The position numbers and the translations under genes are program-made. Shown here piece by piece: positions 1 to 6,264 of a stretch of 8,747 bases of DNA (within the stretch, counting starts at the first letter, position 1; every line of letters starts with the position of its first letter). Below the pieces are notes generated by a model that saw only the letters and a list, made by a program, of their open reading frames with translations, did no database searches and had not been told where the DNA came from. This DNA comes from Weeksellaceae bacterium (GTDB lineage: Bacteria > Bacteroidota > Bacteroidia > Flavobacteriales > Weeksellaceae): positions 1 to 8,747 of the forward strand of contig JAKOOI010000115.1 in the NCBI GenBank assembly GCA_022701475.1, written 5' to 3'.

Positions 1-1201
1 GTTCATTCTTATGACCTTTGTTGAATGTTTTATCAGCAATATAATGCTCTTTTCCCATATGTCCGTAGGATGCGGTTTCCTGATAGATCGGGTTTCTCAG
101 TTTCAGGTTCTGCTCGATGGCGTATGGTCTCAGGTCGAAGATTTCTGAAACCTTACGGGCAATCTCGCCGTCATGAAGATCTAGTTTTGAAGTTCCGTAG
201 GTATTGATGTACAATCCGCAGGGCTCTGCCACACCGATAGCATAGGAAACCTGTACCAGCACTTCATCCGCTACTCCGGCAGCTACGAGGTTCTTTGCGA
301 TATGCCTGGTAGCATAAGCTGCGCTGCGGTCTACTTTGGAAGGGTCTTTTCCTGAAAAGGCACCGCCGCCGTGCGCTCCTTTTCCGCCATAGGTATCCAC
401 GATGATTTTTCTTCCCGTAAGTCCGGTATCCCCGTGCGGGCCTCCGATAACGAATTTCCCTGTAGGATTGATGTGATATTTGATCTGATCGTTGAAAAGC
501 GCCCTGATCTCTTCCGGCTGCAGGGCAACCACTCTCGGGATCAGGATATTTTTGATGTCTTCGCGGATTTTGTTGAGCATTTCCTCTTCGGCCCCGAAAT
601 CATCATGCTGGGTAGATACCACAATAGAATCAATTCTAACCGGCTTATGGTCATCGGAATATTCAATGGTCACCTGGCTTTTTGCATCCGGGCGCAGATA
701 GGTGATGTCTGTACTTTCCCTTCTGATGGCAGAAAGTTCTTTTAGGATGGTATGAGCAAGATCCAGGGCAAGCGGCATATAGTTCGCCGTTTCATTGGTA
801 GCGTAGCCGAACATCATCCCCTGGTCACCGGCACCCTGTGCATTGGCTTTTGCTTCAAAGGATTCGTCTGCTACCGTCCGGTCCACTCCCTGGTTAATAT
901 CCGGAGACTGCTCGTGGATGGCAGAGATCACCCCGCAGGAATCCCCATTGAACATGTATTCCCCTTTGGTATACCCGATTCCGTTGATCACTTCCCTGGC
1001 GATGGTCTGTACATCCAGATAAGCATCAGACTTCACTTCACCGGCCAATACAACCTGTCCGGTAGTGACAAGGGTCTCACAAGCTACTTTTGAAGAGGTA
1101 TCATAGGCTAAAAAGTGATCTATTAAAGCGTCGGAAATCTGATCGGCAATTTTATCCGGATGTCCTTCTGAAACGGATTCAGACGTAAATAAATAAGACA
1201 T
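1..1201 (-). CDS. metK: S-adenosylmethionine synthase, C-terminus cut by window edge
   Basis: Makes S-adenosylmethionine from methionine and ATP in the cytoplasm, the cell's main methyl donor. The minus-strand frame is open from ATG at 1199-1201 to the left edge, giving 400 residues. Family signatures are intact: [10 protein letters not shown] near residues 12-21, [13 protein letters not shown] at 123-135 (the first MetK signature), and [19 protein letters not shown] at 278-296 (the second signature, phosphate-binding loop). The last visible residues are [21 protein letters not shown]. The E. coli enzyme has 384 residues, so only a short C-terminal tail should be missing. The start fits because the protein opens [17 protein letters not shown], as family members do, and nothing in frame just upstream looks like MetK. 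It is probably transcribed from its own promoter, with a SAM-II-like riboswitch in the leader. No unusual residues seen; identity is essentially certain. Confidence 0.98.
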   Translation of the reverse strand, partial: MSYLFTSESVSEGHPDKIADQISDALIDHFLAYDTSSKVACETLVTTGQVVLAGEVKSDAYLDVQTIAREVINGIGYTKGEYMFNGDSCGVISAIHEQSPDINQGVDRTVADESFEAKANAQGAGDQGMMFGYATNETANYMPLALDLAHTILKELSAIRRESTDITYLRPDAKSQVTIEYSDDHKPVRIDSIVVSTQHDDFGAEEEMLNKIREDIKNILIPRVVALQPEEIRALFNDQIKYHINPTGKFVIGGPHGDTGLTGRKIIVDTYGGKGAHGGGAFSGKDPSKVDRSAAYATRHIAKNLVAAGVADEVLVQVSYAIGVAEPCGLYINTYGTSKLDLHDGEIARKVSEIFDLRPYAIEQNLKLRNPIYQETASYGHMGKEHYIADKTFNKGHKNE

Positions 1202-1262
1202 ATTATTTTACATATTTAAAATTAGAACTGAACGAAGAAAAACAGGAATTGCCGGAAGGTCT

Positions 1263-1288
1263 AAAAAAGAAATACTGTTTTAGCATTT
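1263..1288 (-). terminator. Alternative hairpin plus U-run overlapping the riboswitch 3' half
   Basis: On the minus strand AAATGCT (1288-1282) can pair with AGTATTT (1276-1270) around the loop AAAAC, giving 7 bp with one G-U, followed by C and six Us (1268-1263). The stem uses the same TGC and CAG bases that the SAM-II pseudoknot needs, so the two folds exclude each other. The stem is mostly A-U and weak, so it may not terminate transcription. If it did, termination would occur without SAM, opposite to the usual OFF logic. It may instead be only a competing fold. Confidence 0.25.
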
Positions 1289-1324
1289 TTTTAGAGAGGT
1301 TGCAATCAGGTCAAATTTTTCCTC
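1275..1324 (-). promoter_or_regulatory. SAM-II-type riboswitch aptamer in the metK leader
   Basis: Read on the minus strand, this 50-nt stretch matches the compact SAM-II (metA/SAM_alpha) pseudoknot. P1 is GAGG (1324-1321) with CCTC (1299-1296). Inside it, the 17-nt segment AATTTGACCTGATTGCA lines up without gaps with the alphaproteobacterial SAM-II loop GAUUUAACCGUAUUGCA as I recall it. After P1 comes an A-rich linker, then ATGCTAAAACAG, matching the conserved GCUAAAA element. Pseudoknot pairing is available: GCA (1303-1301) with TGC (1285-1283), and CTG (1309-1307) with CAG (1277-1275). The element begins about 10 nt after the predicted transcription start and ends 73 nt before the metK ATG. 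SAM is the product of MetK, so feedback repression is the expected role. Sequence and pairing are seen; ligand and OFF direction are inferred from the family. P1 is short (4 bp, with extra As on the 5' side). Confidence 0.85.
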
Positions 1325-1339
1325 GTTCGTAAACACTGG

Positions 1340-1371
1340 CAAATTTAAGTACTATTTTTTTAATACTCAAA
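1340..1371 (-). promoter_or_regulatory. metK promoter (Bacteroidota TTTG / TAnnTTTG)
   Basis: On the minus strand TTTG (-33 element, 1371-1368) is separated by 20 nt from TAAATTTG (-7 element, 1347-1340), an exact match to the Bacteroidota vegetative consensus TTTG-N(about 19-21)-TAnnTTTG. The start of transcription would fall near 1333-1336, just before riboswitch P1, so the metK leader would be about 133 nt. The rest of the metK-oxyR gap (1372-1429) shows only short palindromes and no clear terminator for oxyR. Confidence 0.85.
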
Positions 1372-1429
1372 TTTTTGCCTGTCAATTATAATTCTTGAAA
1401 TAAGCAGATTACCGGCCGTATGATAACAG

Positions 1430-2380
1430 CTACTGCGGTTTGATGCTTACGAATTCTTTCGGATTTTCATGATAATTCAGCTTTTTCTCCAGAGAAGTCC
1501 TGATGGAATGGGACAATTCGTCAATGATTTTCTGTTTAAAGGTCGGCTTATAATAAATAATGCTGATTTCCCTGTATGGAAAAGGCTTCTTGAATCTGAA
1601 CACGTTTTTCTTCTGCACATCGGAAAGCTGGTTAAGGGCAAGTTCAGGCAAAATGCTGATGCCGCCCACTTTGTCTACCATATGAACCAAAGTCTGGATA
1701 TTGGATGCCAGGAAATCAAGGTTTTTAGGTTTCAGGGTATTTTCTTTCAGGTGGCAGATGTTTTCAAACTGGTTCCTGAGGCAGTTTCCTTCTTCCAGCA
1801 GCCATACTTTCTCTACATTCAGGTCTTCCGGAACCACGTAGGCGTTTTTCTTATTCGCTTCCGTATCCGAACTGTAGATCATCAGTTCTTCATTGAAAAG
1901 GAAGTCCTGATAGAACTCATCCGCCGTATCATAAGGTGTGGAAATAATGCCGGCATCAAGTTCCCCTGCTTTTAATGCCCTGACAATATTATCAGTGGTC
2001 ATTTCCTTCACGTTCATCTGGATCTTAGGGTTATCCTCCAGGAACTTGAAAATTTCCGTAGGCAGGATAAAAGAGGAAACGGTAGGAATAATCCCTACAT
2101 TGATGGTCCCTCCGAGGATATTATTCAGCAGGTTGGCTTTGTTTCTGAGCTCATTTACCGATTCGATGATCACTTTTGCCTGATCGATGATCTGAAGACC
2201 TACATCAGTGGTACGGATCGGGTGTGTCGTGCGGTCGAATACCTTTACATCCAGTTCATCTTCAAATTTCTGTATCATTGCACTGAGGGTGGGTTGCGTA
2301 ATGAAGCATGCCTGTGCAGCTTTACCAAAATGTTTATACTTATCTACCGCGATAAGATATTCCAATTGCTGAATGTTCAT
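1430..2380 (-). CDS. oxyR: OxyR, LysR-type peroxide-sensing transcription regulator
   Basis: A 316-residue LysR-family regulator. The N-terminal winged helix-turn-helix spans about residues 1-60 (MNIQQLEYLIAVDKYKHFGK, then AAQACFITQPTLSAMIQKFE), and the substrate-binding-like sensor domain runs from about 90 to 300. C200 and C209 sit in GNCLRNQFENIC, with the same spacing and surrounding residues as the C199/C208 redox pair of E. coli OxyR (HCLRDQAMGFC). This marks it as a peroxide sensor rather than a generic LysR protein. In the known mechanism H2O2 drives a disulphide between the two cysteines and converts the dimer-of-dimers into an activator. It is divergent from katA across a 131-bp gap, the classic arrangement for an activator and its target. 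The ATG at 2378-2380 gives the usual LysR N-terminus. Likely self-repressed through the box at 2392-2408. Confidence 0.95.
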   Translation of the reverse strand: MNIQQLEYLIAVDKYKHFGKAAQACFITQPTLSAMIQKFEDELDVKVFDRTTHPIRTTDVGLQIIDQAKVIIESVNELRNKANLLNNILGGTINVGIIPTVSSFILPTEIFKFLEDNPKIQMNVKEMTTDNIVRALKAGELDAGIISTPYDTADEFYQDFLFNEELMIYSSDTEANKKNAYVVPEDLNVEKVWLLEEGNCLRNQFENICHLKENTLKPKNLDFLASNIQTLVHMVDKVGGISILPELALNQLSDVQKKNVFRFKKPFPYREISIIYYKPTFKQKIIDELSHSIRTSLEKKLNYHENPKEFVSIKPQ

Positions 2381-2391
2381 CTGATTAATAT

Positions 2392-2408
2392 TATCTATTA
2401 CAAAGATA
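2392..2408. promoter_or_regulatory. Candidate OxyR operator (TATC-N9-GATA)
   Basis: TATC (2392-2395) and GATA (2405-2408) form an inverted repeat with a 9-nt centre. It contains ATC-N9-GAT, the general LysR-family box built on T-N11-A. It covers the oxyR -7 element and lies just upstream of the katA -33 element, as expected for a site that represses oxyR and activates katA. Symmetry and placement are seen; OxyR binding is inferred. The flavobacterial OxyR consensus is not known to me. Confidence 0.5.
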
Positions 2409-2430
2409 TGATGTTTTTGCGACCGGCAAA
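2401..2430 (-). promoter_or_regulatory. oxyR promoter
   Basis: On the minus strand TTTG (2430-2427) lies 18 nt upstream of TATCTTTG (2408-2401), which fits TAnnTTTG exactly. Transcription would start near 2395, leaving an oxyR leader of about 15 nt. The -7 element overlaps the right half of the candidate OxyR box. Confidence 0.65.
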
Positions 2431-2451
2431 TTAAATATGGAAGTAAATTTG
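2416..2451 (+). promoter_or_regulatory. katA promoter
   Basis: TAAATTTG at 2444-2451 is an exact TAnnTTTG -7 element. The nearest TTTG (2416-2419) is 24 nt upstream, longer than the usual spacer, which would suit a promoter that needs an activator. Transcription would start near 2456, giving a leader of about 55 nt. The candidate OxyR box ends 7 bp before this -33 element. Confidence 0.6.
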
Positions 2452-2481
2452 ATATTTAGTACCTTTACTTTTTAAATTTAC
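2443..2481. repeat. Inverted repeat over the katA -7 box and leader
   Basis: GTAAATTT (2443-2450) is repeated in inverse as AAATTTAC (2474-2481). An alternative overlapping pair is AAGTAAA (2441-2447) with TTTACTT (2464-2470). The region is very AT-rich, so chance symmetry is possible. If real, it could be a second regulatory site or a leader hairpin. Confidence 0.3.
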
Positions 2482-2511
2482 CAGAACGTCAATGATACAA
2501 ATCATAAATTT

Positions 2512-3999
2512 ATGGATTCTAAAAAATTAACGCTAAACAATGGGTCTCCGTACTTCGAACATCAGGATTCACAGACTGTCGGTCCCAGGGGCCCTGTCCT
2601 GTTGCAGGATTTTATCTTACAGGAAAATCTTGCCCATTTCGTAAGAGAGCGGATTCCGGAGAGGTCAGTCCATGCCCATGGGAGCGGCGCTTACGGAACT
2701 TTTACCGTAACCCATGATATCAGTAAATATACAAGAGCCAAGCTGTTTTCAAAAGTCGGGAATTCCTGCAGGATGTTTGCCCGATTCTCTACGGTAGGCG
2801 GCGAAAAAGGAAGTGCCGATACGGCAAGGGATCCGAGAGGATTTGCCCTGAAATTCTATACCGAGGACGGAAACTGGGATCTGGTAGGAAACAATACCCC
2901 TGTTTTCTTTATCAAGGATGCCAAGAAATTCCCGGACTTCATCCATACCCAGAAAAGAGTCCCGAAGACCAACCTGAAAAGCCATACGATGATGTGGGAC
3001 TTCTGGAGCCTGAACCCTGAATCGCTTCACCAGGTCCTGATCCTGATGTCAGACCGCGGCACTCCTTACGGATACCGCCATATGCATGGTTTCGGATCCC
3101 ATACGTTTTCCATGATCAATGCGGAAAACGAAAGAACCTGGGTAAAATTCCATTTTCTGACCAAGCAGGGGATCAGAAACTTCACGGATGCGGAAGCCGT
3201 AAAAATGGCCGGTGAAAATCCCGATTTTGCTCAGGAAGACCTCTGCACTTCCATTGAAGAAGGGAATTTCCCTAAATGGACCCTATACATCCAGGTGATG
3301 ACCGAAGAACAGGCAAGAGATTTCAGATGGAATCCTTTCGATGTTACCAAAGTCTGGTTCCATGAGGATTTCCCGATGATCGAGGTAGGAGAAATGGAGC
3401 TGAATGAAGTGCCGGCGAATTATTTTGCCCATGTGGAGCAGTCTGCGTTTGCGCCCAGTAACCTGATTGACGGGATCAGCTTTTCGCCGGACAGGATGCT
3501 TCAGGGAAGACTCTTCTCCTATCAGGATGCCCACCGTTACAGGGTAGGTGTAAATGCCCACCAGCTGGAAGTCAACCGCTGCCCGTTTGCCGTAAACAAC
3601 TACCAGAGAGACGGTTTCATGGCAGATTCAAGCCATTATCAGGACAAACCGAATTACCATCCGAACAGTTTTGATGACATCAGGCCGGACCCGGCGTACA
3701 AGAGTTTCGAGTATGAGCTGGACAGCGCCCATGTCGCCAGCTACAACAGAAATGAAAATGACGACGACCATTATACCCAGCCGGGACTGTTGTATTCCAA
3801 GGCCATGAGCCCTGAGGAAAGGGATCATCTGATCAGCAATATCGTGGGCCACATGAAAAAGATTGACGGACCTAAAAAAAACGAAATCATCAACCGTCAG
3901 TTATGTCACTTTTTCAGAGCCAATATAGAACTCGGAATGAAAGTTGCCACTCAGCTCAATGTGATGATTGATCCGAATATGATGAATCATACCAAATAA
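2512..3999 (+). CDS. katA: Haem catalase, small-subunit monofunctional type
   Basis: Breaks down hydrogen peroxide to water and oxygen in the cytoplasm; no signal peptide is present. The 495 residues match the small-subunit (about 55-60 kDa) catalases. Key residues are visible: distal catalytic H54 in ERSVHAHGSGAYG, distal N127 in VGNNTPVFF (73 residues after H54, the same spacing as in bovine liver catalase), the substrate-channel region FARFSTVGGEKGSADTARDP (about 89-108), and the proximal haem ligand Y337 with R333 in GRLFSYQDAHRYRVG. It lacks the C-terminal flavodoxin-like domain of large-subunit catalases and is unrelated to KatG catalase-peroxidases. The ATG at 2512 is followed by MDSKKLTLNNGSPY, a normal catalase N-terminus. 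Divergent oxyR and the operator-like box argue for peroxide induction. It is followed by a strong stem-loop and looks monocistronic. Confidence 0.97.
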   Translation: MDSKKLTLNNGSPYFEHQDSQTVGPRGPVLLQDFILQENLAHFVRERIPERSVHAHGSGAYGTFTVTHDISKYTRAKLFSKVGNSCRMFARFSTVGGEKGSADTARDPRGFALKFYTEDGNWDLVGNNTPVFFIKDAKKFPDFIHTQKRVPKTNLKSHTMMWDFWSLNPESLHQVLILMSDRGTPYGYRHMHGFGSHTFSMINAENERTWVKFHFLTKQGIRNFTDAEAVKMAGENPDFAQEDLCTSIEEGNFPKWTLYIQVMTEEQARDFRWNPFDVTKVWFHEDFPMIEVGEMELNEVPANYFAHVEQSAFAPSNLIDGISFSPDRMLQGRLFSYQDAHRYRVGVNAHQLEVNRCPFAVNNYQRDGFMADSSHYQDKPNYHPNSFDDIRPDPAYKSFEYELDSAHVASYNRNENDDDHYTQPGLLYSKAMSPEERDHLISNIVGHMKKIDGPKKNEIINRQLCHFFRANIELGMKVATQLNVMIDPNMMNHTK

Positions 4000-4016
4000 T
4001 AAAATTAACATAAATT

Positions 4017-4058
4017 CAATCAAAAGGAAAAAAAGTCAATATTTTTTCCTTTTGATTG
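4017..4058 (+). terminator. 17-bp stem-loop after katA, probable terminator
   Basis: CAATCAAAAGGAAAAAA (4017-4033) pairs perfectly with TTTTTTCCTTTTGATTG (4042-4058) around an 8-nt loop. It starts 17 nt after the katA stop codon. Us lie inside the 3' arm rather than after it, so it is not a canonical intrinsic terminator, but no other hairpin separates katA from the next gene. No clear TAnnTTTG promoter for the downstream gene was found between this stem and 4103; TAATTTG at 4070-4076 is one base short of the consensus. Confidence 0.7.
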
Positions 4059-4102
4059 TAAAAAATTTATAATTTGCACAGAATAATATTTTATAGTGGA
4101 AA

Positions 4103-4870
4103 ATGAGTTACGACAATATATTATTACAAAAAGAAGATAAATCAGTTATCATCACCATAAACCGCCCGGAGAGTCTGAATGCACTGAATGCTAAAACCAT
4201 TCAGGAGCTTAGTTCAGCTTTGGACGGACTGAATGAAGATGCGTCCTGCAGGGTGATTATCCTTACAGGAAGCGGTGAAAAATCTTTCGTAGCCGGAGCC
4301 GACATTAAGGAATTCAGTGATTTCGGACGTGAAAAGGCGGAAGAACTGTCCCGGAGCGGCCATCAGAAGCTGTTCGATAAGATTGAGAATATGACCAAGC
4401 CTGTGATTGCTGCCATCAACGGATTTGCATTGGGCGGAGGTCTTGAGCTTGCCATGGCGTGCCATATCAGATATGCATCGGAAAATGCGAAACTCGGACT
4501 TCCTGAAGTTACGCTGGGGCTAATCCCCGGTTACGGAGGAACCCAGCGTTTGCCGAAGCTTGTAGGAAAAGGGATTGCCAATGAAATGATTTTTTCCGCC
4601 AAAATGGTTTCTGCACAGCGTGCAAAAGAAACCGGACTGGTGAACGAAGTCTACCCGATTGAAGAACTTTTAACCAAAACAAAGGAGCTTGCCCATCTTA
4701 TTGCCCGCAATTCCCCGATGGCCATCTCCAAAGCAGTTCACGCTGTTAACCTGTCAGATACGGATAAAGGTTTTGAAACCGAAATCAGCTATTTCGGAGA
4801 GCTTTTTGATCTGGACGACAAAAAAGAGGGAGTTTCTGCATTTCTTGAAAAAAGAAAGCCGGAATTCTGA
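4103..4870 (+). CDS. Enoyl-CoA hydratase/isomerase family protein (crotonase)
   Basis: A 255-residue crotonase-fold enzyme, the normal length for a single-domain enoyl-CoA hydratase. Residues forming the CoA-thioester oxyanion hole are in FVAGADIKEF (A66) and ALGGGLELAMAC (G112). The two catalytic glutamates are both present, E115 in GGGLELA and E135 in LPEVTLGLIPGYGGTQRL, 20 residues apart as in rat mitochondrial hydratase (E144/E164). This favours true 2-trans-enoyl-CoA hydration over crotonases that keep only one glutamate. The substrate chain length cannot be read; fatty-acid beta-oxidation or a 3-hydroxybutyryl/crotonyl step are both possible. It follows the katA stem-loop, and a 49-nt gap without an obvious terminator separates it from the deaminase, so partial co-transcription is possible. 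The ATG start gives the typical short N-terminus before the first beta strand; GGAAA just upstream is at best a weak ribosome site. Confidence 0.92.
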   Translation: MSYDNILLQKEDKSVIITINRPESLNALNAKTIQELSSALDGLNEDASCRVIILTGSGEKSFVAGADIKEFSDFGREKAEELSRSGHQKLFDKIENMTKPVIAAINGFALGGGLELAMACHIRYASENAKLGLPEVTLGLIPGYGGTQRLPKLVGKGIANEMIFSAKMVSAQRAKETGLVNEVYPIEELLTKTKELAHLIARNSPMAISKAVHAVNLSDTDKGFETEISYFGELFDLDDKKEGVSAFLEKRKPEF

Positions 4871-4919
4871 TCTTTTTATCCCTTAAAAAATTATTTCGAA
4901 CCACAAACAATGCTGCTGT

Positions 4920-5342
4920 ATGAATAAGTTTGACAAAGCTTATCTTAAAATGGCCCAGGAATGGGCAAAACTTTCCTACTGTAAACGAAAGCAGGTAGGA
5001 GCTCTTATTGTAAAAGATAGGATGATTATTTCAGATGGTTACAACGGTACCCCTTCAGGATTTGAAAACTGCTGTGAAGACAGCAATGGCAGAACCCACT
5101 GGTATGTACTGCATGCAGAAGCCAATGCCATTTTAAAGCTGGCCGCTTCTACCCAGTCTGCAAAAGGGGCCACCCTTTATCTTACTCTTTCACCCTGTAA
5201 AGAGTGCAGCAAACTGATCCTTCAGGCAGGAATTACCCGGCTGGTCTATATCAACGAGTATTCAGACGATGACGGAATATCCTTCTTAAGGAACCATCAG
5301 ATTGAAATAGAACAAATTTCGGATTGCGAACTAAAAAAATAA
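4920..5342 (+). CDS. dCMP deaminase family zinc enzyme
   Basis: A 140-residue cytidine/deoxycytidylate deaminase-fold protein. Zinc ligands and the catalytic acid are seen in LHAEANAI (H65, proton shuttle E67) and SPCKECSK (C93, C96). The NGTPSGF segment (42-48) and the following CCEDSNGRTH are typical of dCMP deaminases (ComEB type), which convert dCMP to dUMP and so feed dTMP synthesis. They are less typical of tRNA adenosine deaminases or riboflavin-type deaminases. The length suits the small bacterial dCMP deaminases. It ends 7 bp before xerD, so the two are almost certainly co-transcribed. The ATG at 4920 lies right before the conserved FDKAYLKMAQEWAKLS helix. Exact substrate is inferred from family motifs. 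Confidence 0.88.
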   Translation: MNKFDKAYLKMAQEWAKLSYCKRKQVGALIVKDRMIISDGYNGTPSGFENCCEDSNGRTHWYVLHAEANAILKLAASTQSAKGATLYLTLSPCKECSKLILQAGITRLVYINEYSDDDGISFLRNHQIEIEQISDCELKK

Positions 5343-5349
5343 CACAACA

Positions 5350-6264
5350 ATGACATGGGATGAAAAAATTAAAGATTTTGAAATCTTTCTCCGATTTGAA
5401 AGAAACTTTTCGGAAAACACACTGGATGCCTATATCCGGGACATCAGAAAATTAAAAGACTATGCGGAAGCAGACCTGGAAGATACAGGTCCTGACACGA
5501 TCCGGTACGAACATCTTCAGGAGTACATCTTCAATCTTTCCAAACAGAAATTCAGCGAACGTTCCCAGGCCCGGTGGATCTCTTCCATCAAAGCCTTTTT
5601 CAGGTTCCTGGTGGAAGAAGAATGCCGCGAAGACAACCCTGCCGAATTACTGGAGGGCCCGAAACTGGGGCTTTACCTGCCGGATACACTTAGCCTTCCG
5701 GATATCAATAAGATCATCAATGCGATTGAAATGGATACGGATCTCGGAAAGAGAAACCACTGTATCGTTGAAGTTTTGTACGGATGCGGACTGCGGGTTT
5801 CGGAACTGATCGACATCAAGATTTCAAACATCAACTTCAGGGAACAGTACATTAAGGTGCACGGGAAGGGAAACAAAACACGTTTTGTTCCGCTGGCAGG
5901 ATATACGGCCCAACTGCTGCAAAGTTATATCCGTGAAACCCGTTCCAAAAATAAGATCAACAAAAAACATGAGGATACGCTCTTTCTCAACAGCAGGGGC
6001 ACTTCAATGTCCAGGGTGATCGTCTTCCTGATCATCAAGGAATTAACGGACAAAGCAGGCGTAAGCAAGAAAATATCGCCCCACACTTTCAGGCACTCCT
6101 TTGCTACACACCTGCTTCAGAACGGTGCTGATCTCCGGTACATCCAGGAAATGCTCGGCCATTCCAGCATTACCACTACGGAAGTCTATACCCATCTGAA
6201 AACGGAAGAACTCCGGGATGTCATCCTGAATTATCACCCGAGAAATATCAATGCAACCGAATGA
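5350..6264 (+). CDS. xerD: Tyrosine site-specific recombinase XerD
   Basis: A 304-residue tyrosine recombinase; with a XerC partner it resolves chromosome dimers at dif during division. The N-terminal core-binding (SAM-like) domain covers about 5-90 and the catalytic domain about 110-298. All six active-site residues are visible: R149 (GCGLRVSEL), K173 (HGKGNKTR), H245 and R248 (SPHTFRHSFATHLL), H271 (MLGHSSI) and the nucleophile Y280 (TTEVYTHL). Each is one residue from its E. coli XerD counterpart. SPHTFRHSFATHLL..GADLR..Q..LGH resembles XerD more than XerC, which has SSGDLR there. No att-like repeats, phage genes or atypical composition surround it, so this is the housekeeping enzyme rather than a mobile integrase. 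Its TGA stop overlaps the ATG of the Nudix gene (ATGA). Confidence 0.92.
   Translation: MTWDEKIKDFEIFLRFERNFSENTLDAYIRDIRKLKDYAEADLEDTGPDTIRYEHLQEYIFNLSKQKFSERSQARWISSIKAFFRFLVEEECREDNPAELLEGPKLGLYLPDTLSLPDINKIINAIEMDTDLGKRNHCIVEVLYGCGLRVSELIDIKISNINFREQYIKVHGKGNKTRFVPLAGYTAQLLQSYIRETRSKNKINKKHEDTLFLNSRGTSMSRVIVFLIIKELTDKAGVSKKISPHTFRHSFATHLLQNGADLRYIQEMLGHSSITTTEVYTHLKTEELRDVILNYHPRNINATE

Noticed and set aside
371..1093. Plus-strand open frames of 124 and 113 codons (371-745 and 752-1093)
   Set aside because: They lie opposite metK, whose minus-strand frame carries both MetK signatures; the plus-strand translations show no recognisable domain.
1372..1429. Terminator for oxyR (GGCCGG and AATTATAATT palindromes)
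   Set aside because: The palindromes are short, lack a following U-run and do not form a convincing stem-loop.
1469..1975. 168-codon plus-strand open frame inside oxyR
   Set aside because: Antisense shadow of oxyR; the minus frame has the helix-turn-helix and redox cysteines, while the plus frame has no family features or promoter.
1430..2380. Generic LysR regulator of another pathway (for example CysB or CynR type)
   Set aside because: The C200/C209 pair in the OxyR context and the divergent catalase make OxyR clearly the better call.
4059..4102. Promoter for the enoyl-CoA hydratase gene
   Set aside because: TAATTTG at 4070-4076 is one base short of TAnnTTTG and no TTTG sits at suitable spacing, so it was not called.
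5350..6264. Phage or transposon integrase marking a mobile element
   Set aside because: Residue spacing and motifs fit housekeeping XerD; neighbours are core genes, and no att repeats, tRNA target or cargo are present.
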